From assembly GCA_004764695.1 (NCBI GenBank), contig SMSO01000005.1, positions 285,501-349,500 of the forward strand: a stretch of DNA of 64,000 nucleotides, written 5' to 3'. Below are positions 22,569 to 34,721 of this stretch, one piece after another. The position numbers and the translations under genes were made by a program. The stretch comes from Schizochytrium sp. TIO01 (lineage: Eukaryota; Sar; Bigyra; Thraustochytrida; Thraustochytriidae). The notes beneath the pieces were generated by a model, which was not told the origin of the DNA, searched no databases, and saw nothing but the letters and a program-made list of their open reading frames with translations. Each line of letters starts with the position of its first letter. The stretch's first letter is position 1.

Positions 22569-25250
22569 AAAAACAGGTACGATTGTAATGAAGGGTAATT
22601 TCAGATTTTATTAAAGAATGGACTATTATCAATATTGAAAAAAATGAAAAAAAAAATTATATTTTAAAGCGAGAGAAAATGATGAAACCAAAACTCCACT
22701 TGGGTTGTAAAATAGTCTTGCTGCCATGTTTTCTTCGTTGTAGAAATTGGATGTAAAGTTTGCGCAACAAGGTATATCATTACATTCTTTTGAAATTCTG
22801 AACTGAAGGAACTGCTCAGTTTGCATAAGGTTGCAAACTGGCGTTAGTTTGTTGTAATAATTAATGTCATGGAGCGCAGACCCAGATATAAAAGAAACGG
22901 CCGCTGGGTGTGTTGGAATAAAGCAATAGCCAAAAGTGGAAAAGGGGCTATGGGACTTGGAAATGGCCACTCAGTCTCGCGTGATTTTCGGCGAGTTAAG
23001 AGCTCATCTTGGCAGTGAAATTGTAAAGTTAAGCCCTGCTTTTCGCTCAGCAAGTAGCTTCAGGATGGTCGAGATGTATTAATTCAGCTTTCAGGACGAA
23101 TTGCTCTAGAGCATGTAATTGTCAACTTGGAGCTTCGCATTAATGTAGAAACTATGTTCTATTGTTCATGAAAAGACGGATAATGATATAATGTATTTAG
23201 AGGAGGCTAACTAACTTGTAAGTCCCCTTGAATTTCGCGCGTGCAAATTCACGCTTAGTTTGACGTTAATGGCAACTGGATATTAAATTTTACATTTGCA
23301 GCTCGACTTTACTAGTGAATCATTGTTCTCTTCAGAATCCATCGCCTGAATTCTTAAGGATAAAGCCTGTCAATACTGGAATAATCACACGCCAGGGTTT
23401 TGGGTGTAAAGACGAATCAAGGCAGTATATTCTGGCAAGAGCCCTATATGATTGTAATGTAAGCCTTCTCACAGACATACAGACGTACGTACGCGCGTGC
23501 AAGCCAAGGAAATGAGACTCGCTTCTGGAAGCTATATTTCTTACCAGTAGTCGTAAAGTTTGCAACGTTTGCTACCTAGGCAAGCTTAAATGTCTAACAC
23601 AGTCAAGTTACTGACTGTAGTGCTGCCTATCATCCATTCAAATCTCCTTTGCTATAGCCACAGATCATGCGAGTCTTACACAATCGGCCCCCATCTCATT
23701 TATGTAGGCATCTCTACACGCTTAATGCAAAGACTATGGGCGATTTCTCGCGCGTGCACAACTCTTCCTGAAGCCTTTCTCGTCCCGCCAGCTCGGCAGT
23801 CTGAATTTCGTCTCCAAAGATAAAGAATGAAATTATATACTTTTCGCTTTTAAACTAAGTTTCAACATCCTCAAATGCGAAAGCCGTCGGAGGGAGCGAG
23901 GCTGCTTTCCTACCATCACGTTTTCCGAGCTTGATGTCAGAGCTGTGCTATAACACTTACCGAAACATATGCATTTATATGTATTACATGAACAAAGTTC
24001 TCTTGGCTTCGGCACACGAACATTTTTGGCTTCGCCCGAGGCCGACGAATCACCGAGCAGGCTCAAGCCTGAGCCAAGTTCAATAGCTCTGACCACTTAC
24101 AGGGACGCTATCTTTGCGGATCGCGACTCCAAATTTGTCTCCACGCGAGCCACCGTGGTCAAAAGCTATGCCCACGCCTCGGACTTTTCAAGCATTACCA
24201 AGCACGAAATTCACCTGGCCCTGCCGATCAGTCTCCGTTGACCTATTTCAGAACGTGCCTGGCTTAATAGAGTCTGATAAATTCACAACAGACACCACTT
24301 AACTACTTTTCAATTCCTGTCTTCGGATTCAGACTGCTCGCAAGTACGCACGCCAACTTGAAGCTTCTTTCTTGCTGCCTTGTCCGAGCCTGCCCTAAAT
24401 TTGCATGCCTCCCGTCAAAAAAGCAATCCTCGTGCTCTCATTTTTCTTTCTCATTATTCTTTTTGCCTTTGCTCTCCTTTTATCTTACCAATTCTCTTTC
24501 CTTAACTTCTAAATAAATCATGATACGGCAAGAAACAATCATGATCTTAAGAAAAATGCTTTGATTAATTAATTGTAAAAATTTCATCTAGGGAATAGTT
24601 ATTATATATATGTGTTTAATTTTTTATTTCATATATGAGCGCTATCATATCAGGCTTTTTTTATATTTTTAATTTTAGAGTGTTTATTAGTTTGAAAGTA
24701 GATGAATGTTAAAGAATCTAGGTTTCTTTTCCTTTTCGGCATTTCGAAAGGGACACCGTACAGAGGTACCAGCTGGACCACTAGACCGTTTCCAAGGCGC
24801 ACTTTGCTTTCAAGGTTTGATAGAATCAGTGGTTTCTAAAACTAGTGCACGCCCCAACAGCTAATGGTACTTCGCCTTGCTGGATGGACCTGCTTTAGCA
24901 TTTTAGACTGTGGCAGTGTCCTTAAGCGATCATGGTCTGAGTTTAGTAGAATAAAGCTGTGTTTTTATCATAGTGAAATAATTGGAGCGTTGGCAGAGGA
25001 AAGAAAAGGAAAACTTCTTTGATCATTTGAAGATTGGGAGGTGGAGCAGCTCCATTTTGGATTCCACTCTGTATATCAAGTGAGTGAAAATAGGGGTGGT
25101 AAACAATTCAATACGGTAATACAGTGGAAAGTGATCGGATGGGAATCCAGAAAAGGGATGGCAGCTCACGGCTAAACTTTTTATAAAAGGAAAGTGTGAA
25201 AGCTATCTCCTCAATATATACATAAATAAAATAAGGTGTTTTTCTAATTA

Positions 25251-25270
25251 TTTATTTATTTATTTATTTA
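25251..25270 (+). repeat. Tetranucleotide microsatellite (TTTA)5
   Basis: Five exact TTTA units inside an AT-rich stretch. Confidence 0.85.
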
Positions 25271-25717
25271 TTTTTTACGGAGAGAAAAAGTCAAAACTAT
25301 GAACGTGCTATGGACCTCTAGCTCTGAACAAAATTTGAAGATCGTCTGCCAGCTCCCGTGCAGAGATAAGTTTAGTAGTGAAAATTTAATTGAACTCACT
25401 GCCTTTCAAGCGCACTGCAGAGGTGTTGTGCTCAGCTTCTCCAGCGACAACTTCGTTTATAGTTAATTGTTCACTATGAAGTGGCAAGGCGGTCACTAAG
25501 ACTTTTTTTTAAACTTAGAAATTTATATAAATTTGTCATTGGCCATCTCGCACTTTCTAAGATCCAGCTATATATGATTAGGAAGGTACCAAGTATGTGT
25601 TGCCATTCTTAGCAATGGAAGTAAGAGATTTTACTAATCATAAACTCAAAACAAAGAGAATAGATTGTTTGAACAACTAGCATACATATATTCTTACAAG
25701 GAATCGTGTCTTGAAAA

Positions 25718-25729
25718 AAACAAATCGCA
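25718..25729 (+). promoter_or_regulatory. Shared upstream 12-mer AAACAAATCGCA
   Basis: Second copy of the string found at 16414-16425, here 166 bp before the ATG at 25884. Confidence 0.35.
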
Positions 25730-25745
25730 GCTGCTGCAATCCCGA

Positions 25746-25810
25746 AGCAAAACCCCAACCAAAGCAAACCCCAAACCTGCTGGCAGTCAAGCCAAGCCAA
25801 GCCAAACCCA
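25746..25810 (+). promoter_or_regulatory. AGCAAAACC element and C/A-rich leader with GCCAA repeats
   Basis: AGCAAAACC at 25746-25754 is 138 bp before the ATG, matching the core of the elements at 3591 and 16373. It is followed by a C/A-rich run with CCAAA motifs and by tandem AGCCA units (about 25788-25807). This is probably promoter or 5' leader sequence. No TATA box is evident close by. Confidence 0.4.
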
Positions 25811-25883
25811 AAACAAACCGACTATCTCCGGTATTTCTGCCTGCTGCAAACAAAAGCTTTCGCCTTTGGTCTAATAGAACAAC

Positions 25884-27551
25884 ATGGGCAAAGAAGACGG
25901 CCGTGTGGCTGTTGCCATTGCTGATGGCGATGACACCATGAACGCCCCGGAGCGTAAGTTGAATGCTTTCACCGTCATGCTCCTTTTGGTTGCCATCTGT
26001 GGTGGTCTAGTCTTTGGTCTCGATATTGGAACCACGGCTACTACCTCGATGAACCCTTTCCGCGAGACCATGGGCATCCCTGTACTTCAGACTGGCCAGA
26101 AGGATTCCGAAGAGACTACCAAGCAAATCAACCAGTTCACCTATATCTTCCATGCCTCTTGCCTTGTCGGTGCCCCCTTCGCTGGCGCTCTCTCTGACCG
26201 ATATGGCCGTAAGCCTATTCTTATCGCTGCCTCCACTATCTTCATGATCGGTGCCTTCTGGCAGTCCGTCGCTGGCCTGATCTCTACCTCTTTTGCCTGG
26301 AAGTCTATCATCATTGGCCGTGCCTTTGGTGGCATTGGTCTTGGTTTCTTCTTGACCATGGCACCTGTGTACACTGCTGAGCTTATGCCAGCCAAGTGGC
26401 GTGGTAAGGCTATCACTATTTTCCAGCTCTCCATCACTATTGGCATCTTCATCATGGCTTTGTACAACAACTTTATGTCGGAGTACTGGGGTTGGCGTCT
26501 TGGTATTGCACTTCAGATGATCCCCTGCATCTTCACTATGCTTCTCATGATCTTCGTCTTCCCGGAGAGTCCCCGTTACCTTGTCAAGGTCGAGCGTTAC
26601 GAAGAGGCTGAGACTGCCCTTCGCCGCCTTGCCCATGGATCTCCCAACGCTGATGCCGTTGCCGACAACGAGCTCAACCAGATCAAGAAGGAAGTTGCTA
26701 CTGAGAACGAGACCGGCAAGGGAAGCTTTGCTGAGCTTTTCCAGGGAACCAACCTCGTTTCTGTCATGTGTGCTGGTGGCGTGGCCTTTTGCCAGAATGT
26801 CACTGGTGTCAACTGGTTCATCAACTACGCGACTATCCTCTTCAACTCCCTTGGCTTTGATGCTTTTACCTATGATCTTATCCTCAAGGCTATCAACGTC
26901 GGTGCCACCATCGTTGCCATTCCTTTGATCGACCGTGCTGGCCGTAAGCCACTCACCATTTGGGGCACCACCTTTGCCATCCTTGCCTTCCTCGTCATTG
27001 CTAGCGTCATCACTGGCACTGGCGTGAATGTGAACACCACTGACGAGGACCCGACAACTAAGAGTGTGCAGCTTCTCTCCGTCGTTGTCATCTTCTGCTT
27101 CCAGGCTGTCTTTGCTGTGACCTGGGGCCCTCTTGGCTGGGTTCTTCCTGCTGAGTCCTTCTCTCTGCGTATCCGTGGTGTTGGTATGTCCTTTTGTGTT
27201 TCCATGAACTTCCTTACCAACATTCTCCTTGGTGATGTCGGATATGATCGCATCTACAGTGCTACCAACCTCCAGACTGTGTGTTTTGTGCTTGTGATTT
27301 TCAACTTCATTCTTGCCTTCCCTGTTGCTACTCTCTTTCAACCCGAGACCCGTGGTCTTGGACTCGAGGATCTTCGCAAGGTCTTTGCATACGAGAAGGG
27401 TGGCAACCTCGAAAAGGGCCATGGTACCATTGGCCAGTTCATTGCTCGCAACTTCAAGCAGACCATTCAGGTCTACACTTGCCGGTCCGTGGACACCACT
27501 ATTGGCTTTGAGCGGCTTAACAACAACCGCGCTGGAGCTCCGGAGCTCTAA
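25884..27551 (+). CDS. Sugar porter family transporter, 555 aa, intact, codon-biased
   Basis: Complete intron-less MFS sugar porter. The start ATG is in a classic fungal context (AACAACATGG). About 24 hydrophilic residues precede KLNAFTVM and TM1. Signatures: GALSDRYGRK, RAFGGIGLG and APVYTAE, PESPR (227-231), QNVTGVN with NY in TM7, DRAGRK, GPLGW and PAES, PETRG, then the conserved charged tail (LEDLRKVFAYEKGGN, KGHGTIGQF, TIGFERL). It groups with the 16498 gene by short N-terminus, tail sequence and strong codon bias (absence of TTA, CTA and TCA from about codon 42 on). It is probably a plasma-membrane H+/sugar symporter of a well-expressed type. As in its paralogs, Asn replaces the second Gln of the TM7 QQ signature, which may alter sugar choice. 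Substrate unknown. Confidence 0.97.
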   Translation: MGKEDGRVAVAIADGDDTMNAPERKLNAFTVMLLLVAICGGLVFGLDIGTTATTSMNPFRETMGIPVLQTGQKDSEETTKQINQFTYIFHASCLVGAPFAGALSDRYGRKPILIAASTIFMIGAFWQSVAGLISTSFAWKSIIIGRAFGGIGLGFFLTMAPVYTAELMPAKWRGKAITIFQLSITIGIFIMALYNNFMSEYWGWRLGIALQMIPCIFTMLLMIFVFPESPRYLVKVERYEEAETALRRLAHGSPNADAVADNELNQIKKEVATENETGKGSFAELFQGTNLVSVMCAGGVAFCQNVTGVNWFINYATILFNSLGFDAFTYDLILKAINVGATIVAIPLIDRAGRKPLTIWGTTFAILAFLVIASVITGTGVNVNTTDEDPTTKSVQLLSVVVIFCFQAVFAVTWGPLGWVLPAESFSLRIRGVGMSFCVSMNFLTNILLGDVGYDRIYSATNLQTVCFVLVIFNFILAFPVATLFQPETRGLGLEDLRKVFAYEKGGNLEKGHGTIGQFIARNFKQTIQVYTCRSVDTTIGFERLNNNRAGAPEL

Positions 27552-29460
27552 ATTCTGTTTGCAGGTCATTTGCAATCTTGCCCACTTCTTCTTTTTTTTA
27601 TGACGACAACTAGCGCCCATCCACTTCATATGTTGTTCTCCTCTTTTACTATTTGCGCGTTTGAATCTTACATTTTATGATTCTATTCATTTTTATTCCC
27701 GCTGACACTTATCAGTAGGCATAACTTATATAACTTCGTTTTTATTGCTTTTCTTATTCAAACTTTGCATTTCAATTCTCATCAACGCTCACGCGCAAAG
27801 GAACAATATAACTCGTTTGACGTAGTTATAAACTAAGTTTCCTTGGCATCATAAATGCTGCCACAGCACAATTTATCTAAGCTTATCCCATTCCACATCT
27901 CTATTGAGGGAGTGTTTTAATAGGAAATGTCTTCTGTCATGTTCGTTTGTACCTATCCTTACATCTTCAGCACAGAGGTATATTCTAAAGACCGTGCTTT
28001 AGACAATCCCGATTTGCATGTATGATACCTAGCCTCATGCGTTTTGCTGCCCAGGAGGTTTTAACAAGGTTTTGCGTACACCAGATTTCAAAGCACAGTA
28101 CCCAATCGGGGGCATTTTTCATACCTCAAGACAAGCTTGAAGAACTATGCTTCTGCTCATTATGCAAATCCTTTGAATGGCCTCACATAAGAAGTAAACT
28201 ACACGGGGCAGAAAACGTGAGGAGTTGACACACATTAACATGCAGTACTTGGAACATGTGTATGTCTCAGCGCCCAATTGGATTCTCATCCTAACTCGTT
28301 GCCTCAAATTAGATCTTCTCCAGTTTGAGATGGATACGTTTACATTTTTGTGCCGAAGAGTTCAATGAACACTGCATAATATATTTTACCCATGGACAGG
28401 AAAATACGAAAGATAACTGCTCGCTAATAAACTTGCAATGCCGAGTCTCAGGATTACAAGGTCAAGAAAGTCAACACGTTGAATATGAGGATGTTCTTGA
28501 AAAGCATTGCTCGTGAGATTAATGTGAACTTGACTCTTCACCGAGGATCTGCATAACAAGAACTCTCCGTTGAGAGAGAGAAAGAGAGAGAAGCTACAGT
28601 CCTCGATCTCGACCCGTTTAGAGTGTTAGCATCCATCCTAAGAATGATGTGTTGTCATACAAATGTCCCAATTTAAATATACCTAGTTTATCTCTGCCGC
28701 GTGGCCGAGTAAAGATGGTATGCTCCTCGACAACTACTCGGATGAGTGAGACACCATGCGCTCATTCACGCTTTGCTCCACAGCACTTGGTAAACTATAG
28801 GCAGCTAGCTAGCTAGCTGGCTGGTTGCTGCATGCATATTTCTCATTTATTATTATTATTCTTTTAATAAATAGATAAATAAATAAAATATTAATGTTCA
28901 CATGTCGTCTCTTCATGAACGTTCGATGAAGTCGGCTGATCACCCAACACGAGGCTGTTCTGCCCAGCTTCCACCAGCTTAGAGTCTCCTATTTGCATTG
29001 AATTTATATCATGCTGAGGTTCTTCGAGAGGCCACGTCGTCGCTTTCTATTGTTTACGTTTCTTGCTGAGAACCTAATGCCTTCCCAACCCATTGCTGTA
29101 CTGTAAACAACATTCTTTATCTCCATTTTTGCAGCTGCTGCATTCTCAAATCTTCAAAATCACCCCCTCTTGATTTGCTGGTTGTTCTGAGTATCCACCA
29201 ACAATTGGAAGACGCCTATTTTGAAACAAACTCTCTAAGAATCGATTTTCGCAAATGCTTGTGCACAACAACCCCATCAACTCGATTAAAGCCTTGCTTG
29301 CGTGAGGCCTATTCTGGACCCTAGAACTCTCAAGCTAACATATTATAAAGTAAGTCGGTACCTACTTAGTAGCAAGTGTGCTACGGAGTAAAAAGAATTA
29401 CTTCTCATCACAGCCCTACATACGTACTATCTTTTTATTTATAGATATTTTTTTTAACCG
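27552..29460. other. Intergenic spacer, no credible gene
   Basis: A T-rich 3' flank (27552-27780) is followed by ordinary single-copy DNA. Short frames only. A GA-rich tract lies at 28571-28592, (AGCT)4 at 28803-28818 and ATT/AAAT-rich sequence at 28846-28890. Confidence 0.55.
28803..28818. repeat. Tetranucleotide microsatellite (AGCT)4
   Basis: Four exact self-complementary AGCT units. Confidence 0.8.
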
Positions 29461-30482
29461 AAGTAGCCTAGCTACCTTTGTGTAAAACTGTTCCCGCGTC
29501 TCCTTCCGCCATTGCCCAAAGATGCTTCTGAGAAATCCGCCAACTCAGCCTTCAGAGCCCCGGCATCGAGCTCCATTTCCCTCCTGCGATCGCACCACTC
29601 GGCTTGAACCCAGGCACAAGCTCGCTCGCAAACTGGAGGAGAGACGCAGAGAGAAGCGCCTCTCCGTCCAAGGCTGCATACGTACGTATCTCCATCCGTC
29701 CAAAAAAGCTCTTCCTCGCTCTGACTGAGGATTGTAGCCAACTTGAAGTTTCAATGAACTCGGTATTCCATGCAGCCCAGGACCTCTCGTGCTGCAGCCA
29801 GGGCCTTGGTGCCCCGCAGCTCGAGCCCAACGGCGTGAGCTTTGCACGAGGGCCTCAAATGTCAATCATCAAGCAGCAAGAGCAGCGCATTGTCATTCTG
29901 AGCGCCGTTTGTTGCCGTATTTCTCTATGATTTATGAATGAATGAATGAACGAAGGAAAGAATATTCAGAATGTCTTGAGGATCTCGAGGATCTCGAGCT
30001 GTTCGTGCGACCTCTGCGCGAAGCTGACAGTTCGCAGAGATGGTACTGACGGCTCGAGATTGCTCGCACTCGCCTGCGACCTGGCCCTGGCGAGTTGGTT
30101 TGGTCGGCCTGGGACCCCGTCCGAGCCCGAGGCGTCCATGAACGAATGTATTTGTGTACGTATCTTTGTACCTATGTACCTTTGCATGTCTGTATCCGTT
30201 CCTGCCCGTCTCGGGTCGGGAATTAAACCTCGTCTCTGTGAGCGGACTCTCACCCGTCGCTGTCTCTGCGCACTCGAAGCTTTCCAACAACTTCACCTTC
30301 AACCTCAACGCCGCCGTGGAGATCGGGAACCCCGCCTAGGACTCCGCTAGGCGCCTCTACCACCCCATTTCCTTCGAGGGTGCTAGCCGCCGCTAAGCAA
30401 CTGCTACCTACGGCAAAGATACGGCTGCGGCGCTTCCGAGTCCGCTTGTTATTCCTGCCTTGTCTAGCCTTTGTGGAACAAG

Positions 30483-30543
30483 CAGGCAGGCAGGCAGGCA
30501 GGCGGGCGGGCGGGTCGCGAGGAGAGGCGAGGCGAGGCGAGGC
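30483..30543 (+). repeat. Compound (CAGG)5-(CGGG)3-(GAGGC)4 tract
   Basis: CAGG five times at 30483-30502, CGGG three times at 30503-30514 and GAGGC four times at 30524-30543. It looks as if point changes in one repeat seeded the next. Confidence 0.85.
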
Positions 30544-30628
30544 GAGGGCTGGCGAGGCGAGCTCTGGCGGCGGTCCGCTGCGGCGAGAAGCGCCGCTGGC
30601 TGCCTCTACTTGCTTGCTTGCCTTACTT

Positions 30629-30733
30629 CTTTATTTGAATTTCTTTATTTGAATTTATCTCTTAATTTGAATTTCTTTCTTTCTTAATTTGAATTCTTTC
30701 TTTCTTAATTTGAATTTCTTAATTTGAATTCTT
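30629..30733 (+). repeat. Degenerate T-rich tandem repeat (TTTGAATT core)
   Basis: The core TTTGAATT recurs about six times at roughly 14-22-base intervals, joined by TTTCTT or CTTTCTTTCTTAA linkers. Confidence 0.7.
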
Positions 30734-30884
30734 TATTGCTTTAGTTAGGTACAAACAAGGTTCTTGGGAGGTGGGTCTGCGATTACAGGAACGGGGGTGC
30801 CGCGGGTCCTTCAGGAATTGCAAAGGTGCGGAATGGGAGTTGGGTAGTTCTTCAAGTATCAACAGATGAATAGATGAAAAAAGA

Positions 30885-30916
30885 GGATGGATGGATGGAT
30901 GGATGGATGGATGGAT
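30885..30916 (+). repeat. Tetranucleotide microsatellite (GGAT)8
   Basis: Eight exact GGAT units. Confidence 0.9.
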
Positions 30917-31125
30917 CTGCAAATCGTGCTTCAGGGGCGATGGTGACCCGTCGCAGGCAGGCTGGGGGGTGCCTTCGTTGGCAGGGGCGCCGGGCAAATC
31001 GAACGAATGCGGTTTTCTTTCGTGGCGGATTTCAGGCGGGCCTGTGCTCAGCCAGGAACCGAGTGTTTGGTTTACAACAATTTCCAAGTCGCCGCCCGCT
31101 TGTTGGGCAATTTCCTCGGAAATTC

Positions 31126-31255
31126 TCTTGCGGTGGCGGAACTACGAGATCACTGCTCACCGTGATCATGAAGAAATTTGAGCTTTCTTGCGGCGGCGGA
31201 ACTATGAGCAGAAGGTTACGTGCTGCCCGTTGTGATTGTGGAGAAATTTGAGCTT
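31126..31255 (+). repeat. Tandem duplication, 60 + 70 bp
   Basis: Copy 1 is 31126-31185 and copy 2 is 31186-31255. Both start TCTTGCGG, share GGCGGAACTA and end GAAATTTGAGCTT; their middles differ by substitutions and about 10 inserted bases. It is not coding as far as I can see. Confidence 0.75.
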
Positions 31256-31287
31256 GAATGTGGACTTTCTCATGCAGGGACTGAGGA

Positions 31288-31332
31288 ACTGACTGACTGA
31301 CTGACTGACTGACTGACTGAGAGAGAGAGAGA
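31288..31332 (+). repeat. (ACTG)8 followed by (GA)n
   Basis: Eight exact ACTG units at 31288-31319, then about six GA units. Confidence 0.9.
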
Positions 31333-32196
31333 TCTCGCGGGCTTGCGAACTTGCAGCGAAACAGGTATCGACTGCAGATTCGGAGCCACGATTTCTTAGG
31401 CTGTGGCCCTAGCATGCGTGTAAATGATGCTTTCGCTAGGTAAGCCTACTGCTACGCGCTTCGCCCCATGGAATTCTTTGTACTTTTGCTACAAAGGATG
31501 CTTCTTTATAAACTTTCTTTTAGAGGGAGGATTTCTTAGCTCCTTCTTAGCCAACACAGTCATGTCCTTCCGTTGCCAGCGGCTTATCGCCGGGGGATTT
31601 GGGGGAAAACCTGCATGGCCATTGTCCACCCACGCTCCAGACATCCCGTTCGCCGCGGACATTTGCGTATAGGAATCAGGCTCCATCATGACTGCATACC
31701 TCATTCTTCGCAGGCCGGAGTAGTACGGACCCTCGAAAGCTCAGTTTCGCAAATTGAAATGATCCTTGCAAGCAAGGCCCAATCCACACCCGCCCGCTTG
31801 GCCGTCGCATTCTTCTTCGAGGCGAACCTCCATCTTCTTTGTGTTTGTTCTGCTTTGCTTTCTTTTGTTTTGATTTGTTTTTTCTAGCTCTAGAGAAGGG
31901 AACCCAAGTGTTTTCAGGGAGATTTGCGTTGTTAGTATGTGTAATCTATCAATAAGCTTTTCGTATTCTTCGGATGATCCTGGCGCAAATTCTAACCCAA
32001 GTCAACTCAGGCTCATGGCTGGTGGCCCGAGCCTGCGCGGCGCACTTCATACTCGTCGGGGACACACTGAGGTACCTCCTTACGAAGTCCATTTGCACGG
32101 CCGGCGGCGTGCGAAAGTGTATTTCGCAAACTTCTCTTTAGAAGAGGAACATCATCGTGGATGCAGAGATGGCTTTCGTACCGGCGTTTGCACACT

Positions 32197-32492
32197 CATT
32201 GCACGCGTTGGCTGACTCTAAGATTATGCCAGGGCCGTTTCTTTCTTACTTTCACTTTTCAAGGAAGAAGAAGAAACAAGACATCTCGTAAAAGAATTCA
32301 GAATTTAGCATTCAGAATGTCGATGCAACGGAATTGATGTCATTGCACGCATTGGCTGACTCTAAGATTATGGTAGGGCTGTTCCTTGCTTCCTTTCAGT
32401 TTTCAATTTTCAAAGAAAAAGAAGAAACAAAACATCTCTTAAAAGAATTCTGAATTCTGAATTCTGAATTCTGAATGTTGATGCCCCGGAAT
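32197..32492 (+). repeat. Tandem duplication, about 144 + 152 bp
   Basis: Copy 1 (32197-32340) and copy 2 (32341-32492) both begin CATTGCACGC, TTGGCTGACTCTAAG, carry AAGAAGAAACAA and ACATCTC, and end near GGAATTGA. Copy 2 is longer because GAATTCT is repeated in tandem three times at 32445-32465. The copies have diverged, so the event is not very recent. Confidence 0.85.
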
Positions 32493-33983
32493 TGAAGTCA
32501 AATTCATGGCCTAGCTAGCATGAGAGAAATATCAGTCAGCGCTGGGCATGACTTACAGATGGAAGCGGGCTCAGCGTGGGGCAGTTGGCTTGTCCTTCTT
32601 CTGAAGCGCATGTGAGTAGTGTGGATAAATGATTCACTATCGCTGCATAATGGAAGGTAAAGCAACAATCAACTTCTGAAAAGAGCTTGCATTTGCGTAA
32701 ATGAAGTTGCTCTCTATGAAAAATAAAACAAAATTAAGTCTACACTTCCTTCCTTCTTGTTTTAAAAATTAAAAGAACATAGTATGATGTTCTTAGACTA
32801 GACACTAGCGCAGCAGATGTATACAGAGAATGTTAGAAAAATATTTAGCTTGGTTGCGTGTGCAGCTATCACCTGGAGAGGTGAAATTTCGACCACGAAT
32901 CGACTTAAAGCTTGAGAGAAACTAGCGAAATGGAGTAGAGTGTTTTTGGTGTGTTTGAAATGTTTGTATTTCTAAGTAAATTGATGCCTCTTCTGCACTT
33001 GAAATTTCAAGGCGCCTAAAATTTAAGGGACAATGCGAATTAACTTACATGGCATCACGCTTATTCAAGTTTAAAATGCAAATTTTCATTTCGTGCAAAT
33101 TTAATTAGCGAAGTGCAAGTTGACTAAATTCGGTTGTGTTGTATATTTGATTACCAAGGTGTAAATTTATTAACCGCATTAAAAAAAATAGACCTTTGAA
33201 AATTCAATCAAGTGAAATGTACCGGTTTTCATTTCAAGATGCGACTTGCTATATCTTCAACTGCAAAATTTCATCGGACTGTAGAGGTATACGATTTCAA
33301 AGCCTCATTTTTACTGTTCTAAGTGTTGAATTTCGGCTGCGGCAATTTCATGACGACACGAAATTCTACATTTTACCTTACACGAAAGCAGCGTTCCAGA
33401 TCACGTGTAATTTCCGTCCTTCCCAATACCAAACCGCCGCATTTGTCCGGGTTACTTCCGCAGCACACTTCATTCAAAATGCTTGCCATTTGATAGTCCA
33501 TACCTTCCATTTCATTCAGACTTGAGATCCGGATCTGTCTTTGCTGACGCTTGAACATGCTTGGCGCATAGGATGACGGGTGGGGGATTTCATCCCTTTC
33601 TCTGCTTATCCTTAATTCTTGTGATCCGCTAATGCATCTATTAAACAGCCTACGCGCAGTCCGTCGTATCTCTGTCCCTGTTGACTTTGAGACCCCGTCA
33701 TCCGAATTTTCATCATCCCGCCCAAATAAGGGAGAAGCAGTGCTCGCTCCTCTTCTTCTGGCATCGTTACCCCTCCTGACATCTGCTGTATCATCCTCTG
33801 CAAAGCTTCTTTCGTTCCATTTGTTCTGTTCACTTTACTTTCGTTAGTTAGCAGCGACCTGGTTCACCATATTCTTCCCACGACTGTTCAGCCCCATGAA
33901 AACAGGAGGAAAAAAAAGAAAAGGAAAGGAATGAAGGAACAGCCTATTAAAATACGCTCGAATAGCTAGCTTCCTTCTGAACG

Positions 33984-34003
33984 ACATACATACATACATA
34001 CAT
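33984..34003 (+). repeat. Tetranucleotide microsatellite (ACAT)5
   Basis: Five exact ACAT units. A related CATA run is at about 34485-34499. Confidence 0.85.
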
Positions 34004-34700
34004 TCGCAAACCAAATTACCGCAACGGCCTCTGCCTGCGAGCAATGCGCCATACTTTCGAGCACCCTTGCTGCTCGATCGGTCATTCTGCCAGGTTCGTT
34101 CGTTCCTCCTCATTTCCCTTCCGTCTCCACGTCCAAGTCTTCAAGTTCCTCTGCGGAGTGGGTGGGATTTCTGTGTGATGTACGGTTGATCCTAGGTGGC
34201 GTCCTTACGTCCTAAATTCGCTCGAGGCTGTCCTAAATCCGCTCCCTGATTGTTCTCTACCTCAGTACCTTGCTAGTAGTGCCTATCTAGGGCCTAGTTC
34301 ATTGCAGGCAGTCAGTTTTTTCGAATTTTGTGTTGTTGTTGTCTTCAGCTATTACTAATAGTATTCACATTGAAACCCATTAAGACTGAAAGTAAGATAA
34401 AAATAGCAGTTCACTTTTATATTTATTATCAGTAAGCAACTTTAAAAGTTAAAGCTCCCGTTCCCATGTTCTTCATATATTCATACATACATACATAGAT
34501 AACTATGCACTGATCACTTTCAGAAAGTGATGCGAAGAAGAACTTCGAAGGGTCTCTGCGCTTCTTCGACAACGAAGGCGCTTCCTGTGCGGCGGCGTGG
34601 AGGCGGCTGCGATTTCCTCGCCCGCTCTCCGGCTTCCTCCGCCGCCTCCTCGCGCTTCACGCAGACTGGAGCGTGCCGGGGCGTGCCCGCTGACTTCATC

Positions 34701-34721
34701 TTCTTCTTCTTCTTCTTCTTC
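34701..34721 (+). repeat. Trinucleotide microsatellite (TTC)7
   Basis: Seven exact TTC units. Confidence 0.85.

Larger units (their letters stand above)
20201..25745. other. Intergenic spacer, no credible gene
   Basis: No gene is supported. Contents: a GC-richer block at 20240-20520, an (AAAC)5 tract at 22549-22568, an AT-rich stretch at 24480-24720 and (TTTA)5 at 25251-25270. Overlapping short frames at 21617-21997 and 23833-24302 lie on both strands and show no motifs. Confidence 0.55.

Noticed and set aside
26007-27629. 540-codon open frame on the minus strand
   Set aside because: It is codon-aligned antisense to the 25884 transporter and exists only because that gene avoids TTA, CTA and TCA. 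Its translation is hydrophilic with no domain.
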